This document shows positions 25,082 to 33,395 of a stretch of 64,000 nt of DNA, one piece after another (within the stretch, counting starts at the first letter, position 1; the number at the start of each line of letters is the position of its first letter). The translations under genes and the position numbers were made by a program. The DNA is from Thalassotalea euphylliae. Its GTDB lineage: Bacteria; Pseudomonadota; Gammaproteobacteria; Enterobacterales; Alteromonadaceae. The DNA lies in NCBI RefSeq assembly GCF_003390375.1, contig NZ_QUOT01000001.1:620001-684000 (forward strand), in the 5' to 3' direction. The notes beneath the pieces were generated by a model that searched no databases, was not told where the DNA came from, and saw nothing but the letters and a program-made list of their open reading frames with translations.

Positions 25082-25252
25082 CTATTTAGCGATAACTTTA
25101 ACACCTTTGTAGAAACCGTCAGCTGTCACGTGGTGACGACGGTGAGTTTCACCAGATACTGGATCTACTGATAAGTTTTCTGCGGTTAACGCGTCGTGTG
25201 AACGGCGCATGCCACGTCTTGAACGAGACTTTTTGCTCTTTTGAACTGCCAT
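25082..25252 (-). CDS. rpmF: 50S ribosomal protein L32
   Basis: 56 residues read from the gap between yceD and plsX, starting MAVQKSKKSRSRRGMRRSHD and ending GFYKGVKVIAK. Very basic, with the RRH-HVTADG block of L32. The zinc-binding cysteines found in some L32 proteins are absent, the C-minus form also seen in E. coli. It lies 38 bp after yceD and 24 bp before plsX, linking ribosome and lipid synthesis in one transcript. Confidence 0.96.
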   Translation of the reverse strand: MAVQKSKKSRSRRGMRRSHDALTAENLSVDPVSGETHRRHHVTADGFYKGVKVIAK

Positions 25253-25290
25253 AGCCTAACTCCTAAAATCGGTTGCTAACTAAAATATAA

Positions 25291-25803
25291 CTACTTGAGT
25301 TGTTTCAATACGTCAAATGGATTTGGCTTATCAAGCTCTTCAGGCAGTTCGCCCCATGTTGTATCGGCTTCACCTTTACAATCATCGAGTTCATGCCGTG
25401 GAATTAATGGAATTGCAAGTAATAACTCGTCTTCCACTAACTCTCGCAAGTTAACTTCACCATTTTCATCTAATTCTATTGCGTCATAATATGACGGCAA
25501 ATCTGCAGCACCTTCTGCATTTTTAACCGGGCTAAACTGGAAATCAATTTCCAGAGTATGCGCAAATTCGTCATTACAACGTTGGCATATCAGCCCTACT
25601 GATGCCGAGCCCCTACCTGATATTACTATTAGGCCAAGTTCATCCACATCAAATTGAAAACTAACTTCGATTTGCTCGGTTGTGCTTTCACACGACTCGA
25701 GTAATCGGTTCATTTCCGCTAACTGAAATATCCCGTCACACTCAAGTCTTCGTTGAGCGCTTTTGTAAGGATCTATCGTTACTGGTAGCTTAAGGTTCTG
25801 CAT
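25291..25803 (-). CDS. yceD: YceD (DUF177) large-ribosomal-subunit accumulation protein
   Basis: 170 residues. The two-cysteine motif CQRCNDEF in the middle and the acidic C-terminal half (LRELVEDELLLAIPLIPRH) are the DUF177 hallmarks, and a further cysteine follows in DDCKGE. The family is required for normal 23S rRNA accumulation. It is the first gene of the yceD-rpmF-plsX-fab run and is divergent from the maf gene, with 128 bp between them. Confidence 0.92.
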   Translation of the reverse strand: MQNLKLPVTIDPYKSAQRRLECDGIFQLAEMNRLLESCESTTEQIEVSFQFDVDELGLIVISGRGSASVGLICQRCNDEFAHTLEIDFQFSPVKNAEGAADLPSYYDAIELDENGEVNLRELVEDELLLAIPLIPRHELDDCKGEADTTWGELPEELDKPNPFDVLKQLK

Positions 25804-25931
25804 AGGGCGCGAATAATAAAGGGCTGACCTGCATGTGTCAAAAGAATTTTGTGCTTTTTCTTTAATTTTCGAGATTCAAACCTATATCAAGGAGTATCTT
25901 GTGCAAACTATGATAAGAAATTGTATAAATT

Positions 25932-26537
25932 ATGAGAAAAATCGTTCTAGGCTCTACATCTATTTACCGAAAAGCCTTACTGGAAAAGCTCAACCTTCCC
26001 TTTGATTGCGTTAAGCCTGAAGTCGATGAAACACCTTTCGAAAACGAGTCCCCCGAAAAGCTAGTTGCTCGCTTAGCACAAGCTAAAGCAAAAGCCGCTG
26101 GCACCGATGTGAACAATGCGTTAGTGATTGGCTCAGATCAAGTGGCAGTTCACCAAGGAAAAATTCTTGGCAAACCTCACACTGTTGAAAATGCTATTCA
26201 ACAGTTAACCCGTTTTAGTGGGCAATCTGTGACTTTTTTAACTGGGCTTAGCGTTGTTGACACTCAATCAGGCCAAGCACAAACCATTGTTGAACCTTTT
26301 ACTGTACATTTTAGAGAGCTGACTCATGAAGCAATAACTAGTTATGTACATGCTGAAATGCCGCTTAATTGTGCCGGAAGCTTTAAAAGCGAGGGGTTAG
26401 GAATCTGTTTATTTGAAAAGCTCGAGGGCGATGACCCTAATAGTTTAATCGGCTTGCCGCTAATTCAACTCACCAAGTTATTACAGCACTTTGGCGTTGA
26501 TGTGCTAAGTCAGCAATCAAGAGACAAACCATACTAA
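25932..26537 (+). CDS. yceF: Maf-type nucleotide pyrophosphatase, YceF subgroup (7-methyl-GTP)
   Basis: 201 residues. It starts LGSTSIYRKALLEKL and continues PEVDETPFENESPEKLV, close to E. coli YceF. The catalytic Asp is in VIGSDQVAVHQGKILGKP. YceF hydrolyses m7GTP and is thought to clean up modified nucleotides. It is divergent from yceD, as in many gammaproteobacteria. Confidence 0.92.
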   Translation: MRKIVLGSTSIYRKALLEKLNLPFDCVKPEVDETPFENESPEKLVARLAQAKAKAAGTDVNNALVIGSDQVAVHQGKILGKPHTVENAIQQLTRFSGQSVTFLTGLSVVDTQSGQAQTIVEPFTVHFRELTHEAITSYVHAEMPLNCAGSFKSEGLGICLFEKLEGDDPNSLIGLPLIQLTKLLQHFGVDVLSQQSRDKPY

Positions 26538-26559
26538 CGTTGCTAAATAAAGATAAAAT

Positions 26560-26585
26560 AGCGCTAGTGCCCTGTCACTAGCGCT
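26560..26585 (-). terminator. Convergent terminator between yceF and the HAD gene
   Basis: AGCGCTAGTG (26560-26569) and CACTAGCGCT (26576-26585) form a 10-bp stem. On the minus strand it is followed by ATTTTATCTTTATTT. It overlaps the last codons of the HAD gene. Confidence 0.65.
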
Positions 26586-27214
26586 TTAAGCTCCAATATG
26601 GAATCTACTATGGCTTTTGGCTGGCAAGCATCGAGAGATTCTCGCTTGTCAGCACCTAAGGTAATACCAATGCTGGCAACACCCGCGTTGTTTGCCATAT
26701 TCAGATCGTGACGTGAATCCCCTATCATCACGGCCTCTTCCGGTTTAACATTTAACTTTTCTAATAGCTGTTGAATCATATCAGGAGCTGGCTTTGAAAC
26801 AGACTCATCCGCACAAATAGTCATATCAAAATGCTGATGAAGCTGAGTTTCATCCAACATATGATTTAAACCCTGCCGTGCCTTACCTGTCGCCACTGCC
26901 ACTAATTTGTTTTGCGCTTTTAACAAGCTCAGCATTTCTTTGACATGATCAAATAAAGGTGATGCAACTTCCGTGGTTGAGTACTGCGCTTTGTAGGCGG
27001 CAATCATTTCTTTCACTGTATGCGCTTCAAGGTCGGGAAAAAGTTTTTGCAAAGCAGGCACTAAACTCAAGCCAATAATACTTTTAGCATCGTCATCACT
27101 TGGTGGTTTCAGCGATAAGCGCTCTGCGGCGGTTTGAATAGAAGTCACAATTCTGGCAATTGAGTCCATCAAAGTGCCGTCCCAATCAAAAATATAAAGC
27201 TTGTAATTATCCAT
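26564..27214 (-). CDS. HAD-superfamily (subfamily IA) phosphatase beside rluC
   Basis: 216 residues. HAD motif I is FDWDGTLMDS, motif II is VATGK, and motif III/IV is SKPAPD followed by IGDSRHDLNMANNAG. A cap domain lies between residues about 15 and 80. The fold and motifs fit a phosphoglycolate-phosphatase-like enzyme, and such a gene next to rluC is common in Vibrio and Alteromonas relatives. The substrate is not known. It is read leftward after rluC with a 99-bp gap and probably shares its transcript. A different HAD phosphatase is at 47941. Confidence 0.88.
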   Translation of the reverse strand: MDNYKLYIFDWDGTLMDSIARIVTSIQTAAERLSLKPPSDDDAKSIIGLSLVPALQKLFPDLEAHTVKEMIAAYKAQYSTTEVASPLFDHVKEMLSLLKAQNKLVAVATGKARQGLNHMLDETQLHQHFDMTICADESVSKPAPDMIQQLLEKLNVKPEEAVMIGDSRHDLNMANNAGVASIGITLGADKRESLDACQPKAIVDSILELKALVTGH

Positions 27215-27313
27215 AGTTGCTACTTAGCTGTTCTGTATCAAATACCAATGAAGTTGAGGGAAAATTAATGTTCGATTTGCGTTGGTGCAAATACAGTTAA
27301 AACAAACCAATCA

Positions 27314-28276
27314 CTATTTTGACTGGTTTGCTTTAAGGTTTTTCAAAGCTTTGGCTAAGGCATTGTCCAGCGGTGCCTCAACCTTTAAACGCTTCTCTGT
27401 GCGCGGGTGGGTAAACTCAATACTTGCCGCATGTAAAAACAAGCGATTAAGGCCGACTGCTTTCATTGCACCATCAAAATCTTCATGTCCATATTTCGGG
27501 TCACAAGCAATGGGGTGCCCTTTCGTTTGGCAATGAACACGAATTTGATGAGTTCGTCCTGTTACTGGAAAAGCGCGAACTAAGGTAGCACCGTCATAAT
27601 GCTGAATCACTTTATAGCGAGTTTCCGATTCTTTGCCATTAATGTTGTCAACAATCACCACTCGCTCGCCTGACTTAAGGTCATTTTTGCGTAGGCCTTC
27701 CGTCACTTTAGTGAGTTTCGGTGACCAACGACCTTTTACCAAGGCATGATAAAACTTCTGAACATTCTTCTTACGTAGTTGTTCGTGCAAATTACGCAAA
27801 GCCGAGCGTTTTTTTGCCACCACTAAACAGCCCGAGGTATCACGGTCTAAACGGTGCACTAGCTCCAACATTTTGGCTTGTGGCCTAAGGGCCCGCAAAG
27901 CTTCAATTACGCCAAAGTTAACGCCACTACCACCATGTACTGCCATACCTGATGGCTTATTGATGACCAACAGCACTTCATCTTCGTATAGAATTTGTGA
28001 TTCTAAGTTAGCAACGACATTCAGCTGAGTTGAGACTGGCGCAGACTTTTCTGAAACGCGAATTGGCGCCACGCGGATGATATCTTCATCTTGCAGTTTA
28101 TACTCTGGTTTAGTGCGTTTTTTGTTAACGCGAATTTCCCCTTTGCGGAGTAACCGATAAATCATACTTTTCGGCACACCTTTAAGGGTTTTCAATAAAT
28201 AGTTGTCGATTCTCTGACCAGCGTCATCCGCTTCAACGGTAAAAAATCGTACTTTAGGTTTGTTCTCTTCGTTCAT
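27314..28276 (-). CDS. rluC: 23S rRNA pseudouridine(955/2504/2580) synthase
   Basis: 320 residues. An S4 RNA-binding domain (about 18-80) is followed by the RluA-type catalytic domain. The catalytic Asp is D144 in HRLDRDTSG, at the same number as in E. coli RluC. It is divergent from rne with about 600 bp between, as in E. coli. Confidence 0.95.
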   Translation of the reverse strand: MNEENKPKVRFFTVEADDAGQRIDNYLLKTLKGVPKSMIYRLLRKGEIRVNKKRTKPEYKLQDEDIIRVAPIRVSEKSAPVSTQLNVVANLESQILYEDEVLLVINKPSGMAVHGGSGVNFGVIEALRALRPQAKMLELVHRLDRDTSGCLVVAKKRSALRNLHEQLRKKNVQKFYHALVKGRWSPKLTKVTEGLRKNDLKSGERVVIVDNINGKESETRYKVIQHYDGATLVRAFPVTGRTHQIRVHCQTKGHPIACDPKYGHEDFDGAMKAVGLNRLFLHAASIEFTHPRTEKRLKVEAPLDNALAKALKNLKANQSK

Positions 28277-28335
28277 GGCGCGCAGTCTAGCATAAAAACG
28301 TAGTTTTTTAGCTAAAATAAACAGGTATTTGATTG

Positions 28336-28353
28336 CTATCTGCTAGCAGATAG
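28336..28353. repeat. 18-bp perfect palindrome between rluC and rne
   Basis: CTATCTGCTAGCAGATAG reads the same on both strands. It is 60 bp upstream of the rluC start in the divergent control region and could be an operator. No known regulator motif was recognised. Confidence 0.5.
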
Positions 28354-28735
28354 TGGGATAATCGGGCCGCTGTGTCGCATAAGCATAAAACACAGCGTAA
28401 ATTGGCAGCATTGTGTAGAAAAGTCGAACGAAGACGAAAGATAGTAAGAGGCAAAATGAGGCTACTTTAATGTGCGAGAAAAGACACATTAACTGACAAG
28501 CCCGTTGTACAACAAAGCGCGCGTAACTTGCTTTGAAGCTACATAAACATTATGTCCAGCGTACCAATGCTAAATAACAAAAATAACAACATCACCTAAG
28601 CCTCGGGTTAACTCAATCATGTTAAACAAGCTTAGTTAAACACGTATGTTGTTGACAGCACAGCACGCTAGCTGAGCACATAAAGAATTATTGTAGTGAG
28701 TCTGACAAACTTACTATCTAACAATCAGAAGAAAA

Positions 28736-28878
28736 TAACAGCTTACCGGACAAAGGCACACTATAAGTCGGGTAAGAATGACACCCGTGAGGCTGACAAC
28801 TAGCTGTTACCATTGCGATAGATTGCTTTGTGTTCTAAGCAAATGGTGTGCTGTGACCAAAATAGAGTCACAGAAACT
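28736..28878 (+). promoter_or_regulatory. Structured 5' leader of rne
   Basis: Three helices can be drawn before the rne start. TAACAGCT (28736-28743) pairs with AGCTGTTA (28802-28809), enclosing TACCGGAC/GTCGGGTA (28744-28774 region, one mismatch). TTGCTT (28823-28828) pairs with AAGCAA (28837-28842). CTGTGAC (28851-28857) pairs with GTCACAG (28867-28873), ending 5 bases before the ATG. In E. coli the rne leader folds into hairpins through which RNase E limits its own synthesis; the position here suggests the same role. The sequence from 28277 to 28735 shows only the palindrome listed separately and a TTGACA box at 28652 without a convincing -10. Confidence 0.55.
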
Positions 28879-31800
28879 ATGAAACGTATGTTAATTAACG
28901 CTACACAGTCTGAAGAGTTACGTGTAGCCTTGGTCGACGGGCAACGCCTTTACGATTTAGATATCGAAAGCCCTGGCCATGAGCAGAAAAAGGCAAATAT
29001 CTACAAAGCGAAAATCACTCGCATCGAACCCTCACTAGAAGCTGCTTTCGTTGACTATGGCGCTGAGCGTCATGGCTTCCTACCAATGAAAGAAATTGCC
29101 CGAGAATACTTCCCTGAAGGCTACAAGTTCCAAGGCCGCCCTAACATCAAAGACGTGTTAACTGAAGGCCAAGAAGTGATTGTTCAGGTAGATAAAGAAG
29201 AGCGCGGTCAAAAAGGCGCGGCACTTACTACGTTTATTAGCTTAGCGGGTAGTTACTTGGTATTGATGCCAAATAACCCACGTGCCGGTGGAATTTCTCG
29301 CCGTATTGAAGGCGACGAACGCACAGAGCTTAAAGCGGCGCTTAGCAAGCTAGACCTACCTAAGGGTATGGGTTTGATTGTTCGTACTGCTGGTGTGGGC
29401 AAAGACTACGAAGAGTTGTCTTGGGATTTAGACATTCTACGTCACCACTGGAACACCATTGAAGAAGCTGCGGCAAGCCGCCCTGCTCCATTCTTGATCC
29501 ACCAAGAAAGTGGCCTGATCCAACGTGCTATTCGCGATTATTTGCGTCGTGATATTGGTGAAGTCATCGTTGACCGCCCGAAAATATTTGAACGTGTTAA
29601 GCAACACATCGAATTAGTGCGTCCTGACTTTGCCAGCAAAATCAAGCTGTATACTAACGACGTACCATTATTCACCCACTACCAAATTGAAACGCAAATT
29701 GAATCGGCGTTTCAACGTGAAGTGCGCTTGCCATCAGGTGGCTCGATCGTTATCGACCCAACCGAGGCGATGATCTCTATTGATATCAACTCGGCACGTG
29801 CAACAAAGGGTGGCGATATTGAAGAAACGGCGTTCAATACCAACCTAGAGGCAGCAGAAGAAATCGCTCGCCAATTACGCTTGCGCGACGCCGGTGGCCT
29901 AGTGGTTATCGATTTTATTGATATGACGCCAACACGCCATCAACGCGAAGTAGAAAACCGTTTACGCGATGCGGTTCAACAAGACCGAGCGCGTATTCAG
30001 TTAGGTCGTATTTCACGCTTTGGTTTGATGGAAATGTCACGTCAGCGTTTACGCCCATCGATTGGTGAAACTAGTCAAAATGTTTGTCCACGTTGTAACG
30101 GTACTGGCCAAGTACGTGGTATTGAATCACTAGCGTTATCAATTCTTCGTTTAATGGAAGAAGAGGCCATCAAAGAAAACACTGCGCATGTGCAAGCACA
30201 AGTACCAGTGCCAGTGGCAACTTACTTATTAAATGAAAAACGTCGTTCGGTAATGCACATTGAAAAGCATCACGGCGTAAAAGTATTGATTATTCCGAAC
30301 CCAAACATGCATACACCTCAATATGAAGTATTGCGCGTTCGTGAAGACGAAACTATTGATGAAGCAAGCTACAACGTTAAGACAAAGCCTGCTGAAGTTG
30401 AAGAAGCTGTAATGCCAAAATTCAACAAAGAAGCAGCGAAAAAAGACGAGCCTGTTATTCAAGGGATGTCTGCTCCTAAGCGCGCACCTGCCCCTGCTCC
30501 AGCAAACAACAAGCCACAAGCGAGCAACAAACCGGCAGAGCAGAAAAAAGGGTTATTATCTTCTTTTGTTAACTGGTTAGGTGGTTTGTTCGCTGAAGAA
30601 GAGGAAGAGCAAAAAGAAGCGCCGAAAGCTAAGCCAAGAGGTCGTCGTGACGACAGAGGCGGCCGTGATAATCAGCGCAACCGTAAAGGTCGCAACGCGA
30701 ACCAGCGTCGCAACAATCGTCAGTCAGCTAAAGACAGAGACGAAAACAAAGACGTTAGAGAAGCAAAAGACACGCGTAATAACAAACCGAAAAAGCCACG
30801 TAAGCCAGAGCAAGATAAAGCTGCGCAAAAGCCTAAGGAAGAGAAAGTTGCAGAGCGCAGGCAGCGCCGTAACAATCGCAAGAAAGTGCGTGTGGGAGAT
30901 GAAAATACCGTTCAAAGAGAAACTGACGTTTCAGCAGCAAAAGCTGAAGAACGCAATTCAGACGCTAAATCATCAAGACCAGCAAAACCGAAGAAGGCTG
31001 AACATAAAAAAGCTGAGCACAAATCGGTTGAACGTAAGTCAGCAGATGAAAACACTGTTTCAGAGAGCGCTCAACATGAAAACAAAGCTAAGCAGCAAAA
31101 ACCGCAAAGAAAGCGTAACAAACCGCATGCGGAAAAAACTGACAATTCAGCATCTGTTGAACAGCTAGCGGAAACGCATACGAGCGAAGTCCCAGCGACT
31201 GAGTCAGTAGATGGCGATGTTAAGCCAGAGCGTACACGCAATCGTCGTTCACCGAGACACTTACGCTCTCATGGTCAGCGCCGCCGCCGCTCAGCGGAAG
31301 ACACAAATGCCGAAAAAAATGCAGCAGGTGATAATTCAGCAGTTGCTGCGTCAGATATCGCTAACACTGAAGTCAATGATGCTCAGACAACCAGCACTCA
31401 AACTGACAAGGTGCAAGTTGAAAGCATTCAGCAACCTGTTAACGAACAAGCTGTTGCTGAGATTACTGAAGATCCAGTAGAAGCACGCTACCCTGAAGTT
31501 ACTCAGCAAACTGAAGCTGCTATTGTCGCCGAGCCAAAGGCAGAAGTTCAACAAGAGCTGCCTGGTTTGGACTCAGGTTTGGACTCCGGCTTAGGCAACG
31601 AACAGCAAGCTCAAGCTATTGCTGAACAACCTACGGCCGCTGATATAGAAGTTAAAGTACCTGTAGTAAAAGACTCAGTGGCTGAAGCTGTTGAGGAAGG
31701 AACGGCGGCAGAAGCACCTGCTAATACTAATGTTGAACAAGAAGCCCCAGTTGCTGCTAAAGCTAAAACGGCTAAACCTAATAAAGCGTCACAATCGTTT

Positions 31801-31971
31801 AAAGGTAAAGCAAGTTCGCCTATGGCAAAACCTGTCACTGTTGACACGGTGAACTCGATTCCATCGGCTGCAATGCCAATTGAACAGCGATTGATTGTTC
31901 AGAAGTCTGAACAGCAAGCAATTAGAGCGCTAGTGGTTAATACAAGTCAATCAGGGCCAGCAAAGCCCTAA
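28879..31971 (+). CDS. rne: Ribonuclease E
   Basis: 1030 residues from the ATG at 28879 (MKRMLINATQSEELRVALVD), identical in position to the E. coli start; 17 upstream codons are rejected. The catalytic half (about 1-520) has the S1 domain, the active-site aspartates in MISIDINSARAT and LVVIDFIDM, and the zinc-link CPRCNGTG. A membrane-binding amphipathic helix (GLLSSFVNWLGGLFAEEEEE) follows at about 573-592. The C-terminal half is disordered: Arg/Lys-rich tracts, an AEHKKAEHKSVERKSADE repeat-like stretch, Ala/Glu/Val-rich sequence and LDSGLDSGLG. It is the scaffold of the RNA degradosome. Confidence 0.96.
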   Translation: MKRMLINATQSEELRVALVDGQRLYDLDIESPGHEQKKANIYKAKITRIEPSLEAAFVDYGAERHGFLPMKEIAREYFPEGYKFQGRPNIKDVLTEGQEVIVQVDKEERGQKGAALTTFISLAGSYLVLMPNNPRAGGISRRIEGDERTELKAALSKLDLPKGMGLIVRTAGVGKDYEELSWDLDILRHHWNTIEEAAASRPAPFLIHQESGLIQRAIRDYLRRDIGEVIVDRPKIFERVKQHIELVRPDFASKIKLYTNDVPLFTHYQIETQIESAFQREVRLPSGGSIVIDPTEAMISIDINSARATKGGDIEETAFNTNLEAAEEIARQLRLRDAGGLVVIDFIDMTPTRHQREVENRLRDAVQQDRARIQLGRISRFGLMEMSRQRLRPSIGETSQNVCPRCNGTGQVRGIESLALSILRLMEEEAIKENTAHVQAQVPVPVATYLLNEKRRSVMHIEKHHGVKVLIIPNPNMHTPQYEVLRVREDETIDEASYNVKTKPAEVEEAVMPKFNKEAAKKDEPVIQGMSAPKRAPAPAPANNKPQASNKPAEQKKGLLSSFVNWLGGLFAEEEEEQKEAPKAKPRGRRDDRGGRDNQRNRKGRNANQRRNNRQSAKDRDENKDVREAKDTRNNKPKKPRKPEQDKAAQKPKEEKVAERRQRRNNRKKVRVGDENTVQRETDVSAAKAEERNSDAKSSRPAKPKKAEHKKAEHKSVERKSADENTVSESAQHENKAKQQKPQRKRNKPHAEKTDNSASVEQLAETHTSEVPATESVDGDVKPERTRNRRSPRHLRSHGQRRRRSAEDTNAEKNAAGDNSAVAASDIANTEVNDAQTTSTQTDKVQVESIQQPVNEQAVAEITEDPVEARYPEVTQQTEAAIVAEPKAEVQQELPGLDSGLDSGLGNEQQAQAIAEQPTAADIEVKVPVVKDSVAEAVEEGTAAEAPANTNVEQEAPVAAKAKTAKPNKASQSFKGKASSPMAKPVTVDTVNSIPSAAMPIEQRLIVQKSEQQAIRALVVNTSQSGPAKP

Positions 31972-31995
31972 TCAACTCTACTAAAGCTCAAATAC

Positions 31996-32025
31996 AAAAA
32001 GGCCAGCAATTTAGCTGGCCTTTTT
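31996..32025. terminator. Bidirectional terminator between rne and the ComEA-like gene
   Basis: Perfect 12-bp arms AAAAAGGCCAGC (31996-32007) and GCTGGCCTTTTT (32014-32025), with A and T runs on both sides. It serves two convergent genes. Confidence 0.9.
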
Positions 32026-32050
32026 AATTTACTCTTATTGAAAACGAGCT

Positions 32051-32356
32051 TTATATCTTGAGTAAGTGCCTATTATTTTCAATAAAACGCTCCCCTATTC
32101 CTTTTACGTTTGTTAAATCATCAATGCTAATGAAATTGCCATTTTCGAGACGATAGTCGATTATGGCTTGCGCTTTTTTCTTGCCAATTCCTTTTAGCAG
32201 CACAAGTTGTTCCATCGTTGCCTGATTGACATCTATTGGCTCCTGAATAACCACCTGAGTTTTGGTAGCACTCATTTCAGGCATGTTGTTCGCCAATGAT
32301 GAATGTGAAAAAAGAGTAAGGGACGCTACTATCGCAGCGAAGATAATGTTTTTCAT
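32051..32356 (-). CDS. ComEA-like helix-hairpin-helix DNA-binding protein
   Basis: 101 residues from the ATG at 32356, which has AAGGA 8 bases upstream; a TTG two codons earlier is less likely. A signal peptide (to about LA at residue 22) is followed by a short linker and two helix-hairpin-helix motifs: VDVNQATMEQLVLLKGIGKKKA-like sequence (about 40-65) and IDDLTNVKGIGERF (about 80-95). Such small periplasmic proteins bind incoming DNA in natural transformation, but many copies exist in species not known to be competent. It is read leftward after pyrF. Confidence 0.88.
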   Translation of the reverse strand: MKNIIFAAIVASLTLFSHSSLANNMPEMSATKTQVVIQEPIDVNQATMEQLVLLKGIGKKKAQAIIDYRLENGNFISIDDLTNVKGIGERFIENNRHLLKI

Positions 32357-32385
32357 GATCAATCCTTGTAATGTTTTCCATTTTA

Positions 32386-32416
32386 TTTAGTCAGCTACTT
32401 AATGTAGCTGACTAAA
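32386..32416. repeat. 13-bp inverted repeat between pyrF and the ComEA-like gene
   Basis: TTTAGTCAGCTAC (32386-32398) and GTAGCTGACTAAA (32404-32416) are perfect arms with a 5-base loop. No T-run follows on either strand, so it is a weak terminator at best or an mRNA hairpin. Confidence 0.7.
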
Positions 32417-32478
32417 CAATTAGTACGCATTTCTCAGATTGTCAAAATATATGCCGCCATTTGAAGCCGTAAATAGAA

Positions 32479-33177
32479 TTAGCTGCTAAGTGACTGATTA
32501 ATCTCTTGCAATACTTGGTGAGGGTTGTCTGATTTTGTGATTGGACGGCCAATTACTAGGTAATCTACACCAACAGCTACGGCCTGCTCAGGTGTCATGA
32601 TACGTTTTTGATCATTCGTACTGCTACCGGCTGGTCGAATACCTGGAGTTACCAGTTTAAAATCATCGCCAAAAGTATCTTTTAGTGATTCGGCTTCCCG
32701 TGCAGAACATACCACACCGTCTAGGCCAGCATTTTGTGTCAGTGTAGCTAGACTGTTAACGTGCTCAGCAGGCGATTTTTCAATACCAATACCCGCAAGG
32801 TCTTCTTCGCCCATGCTTGTTAGTACAGTCACTGCAATCAAAAGTGGCGCTTTATCACCATAAGGTAGTAACGCTTCTTTTGCTTTCTCCATCATTTTTG
32901 TACCGCCAGAGGCGTGTACATTTACCATCCATACACCCAATTCTGCAGCGGCAGTAACTGCTTTTGCCACTGTGTTTGGAATGTCATGAAATTTCAGATC
33001 TAAAAATACATCAAAGCCACGTTTAACGAGCTCGCGGACAAACTCAGGGCCAAAGTAAGTAAACATCTCTTTGCCTACCTTAAGGCGACAATCACTTGGC
33101 TGAATCTTATCTACAAAGGCTAGCGCGTCTGCTTGGTTGTCAAAATCTAAGGCAACAACTACTTTTGCATCAGTCAT
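32479..33177 (-). CDS. pyrF: Orotidine 5'-phosphate decarboxylase
   Basis: 232 residues. The signature DLKFHDIPNTV contains the catalytic Lys62 with Asp60 and Asp65 nearby, and the phosphate-binding part TPGIRP is present. It makes UMP in pyrimidine synthesis. In E. coli it is downstream of lapA-lapB; here the haem GGDEF-EAL gene and lapB lie on its other side. Confidence 0.96.
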   Translation of the reverse strand: MTDAKVVVALDFDNQADALAFVDKIQPSDCRLKVGKEMFTYFGPEFVRELVKRGFDVFLDLKFHDIPNTVAKAVTAAAELGVWMVNVHASGGTKMMEKAKEALLPYGDKAPLLIAVTVLTSMGEEDLAGIGIEKSPAEHVNSLATLTQNAGLDGVVCSAREAESLKDTFGDDFKLVTPGIRPAGSSTNDQKRIMTPEQAVAVGVDYLVIGRPITKSDNPHQVLQEINQSLSS

Positions 33178-33395
33178 GAAGAAATCTCATTTGTAAAATT
33201 TGCGCTATTCTAGCTTGAAACTGTTTAAATATCGAAAGATTAGTTTATTGATGGCCAAATCAATACCTATCTATCGCCGATAACAAGGTACTTGATCTAT
33301 ACGATCATTGATTTTTTCTAATCAATTGACTTAGATAAGAAATAAATTCTAAAGAAATACGATCTAGTAACTAATCGTAAATAAAAACTAAGCAT

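Noticed and set aside
28652..28657. A perfect TTGACA box upstream of rne
   Set aside because: No acceptable -10 box lies 16-18 bp downstream, so it was not called a promoter.
30581..31168. A 195-codon Lys-rich open frame on the plus strand overlapping rne
   Set aside because: It is the +1 or +2 frame of the disordered, Lys/Arg/Glu-rich tail of RNase E, where biased codons keep other frames open. No ribosome site or family match was seen.
33293..33307. TGATC-N5-GATCA upstream of the haem GGDEF-EAL gene as an FNR site
   Set aside because: The spacing between half-sites does not fit the FNR/CRP family, and GATC palindromes are common by chance.
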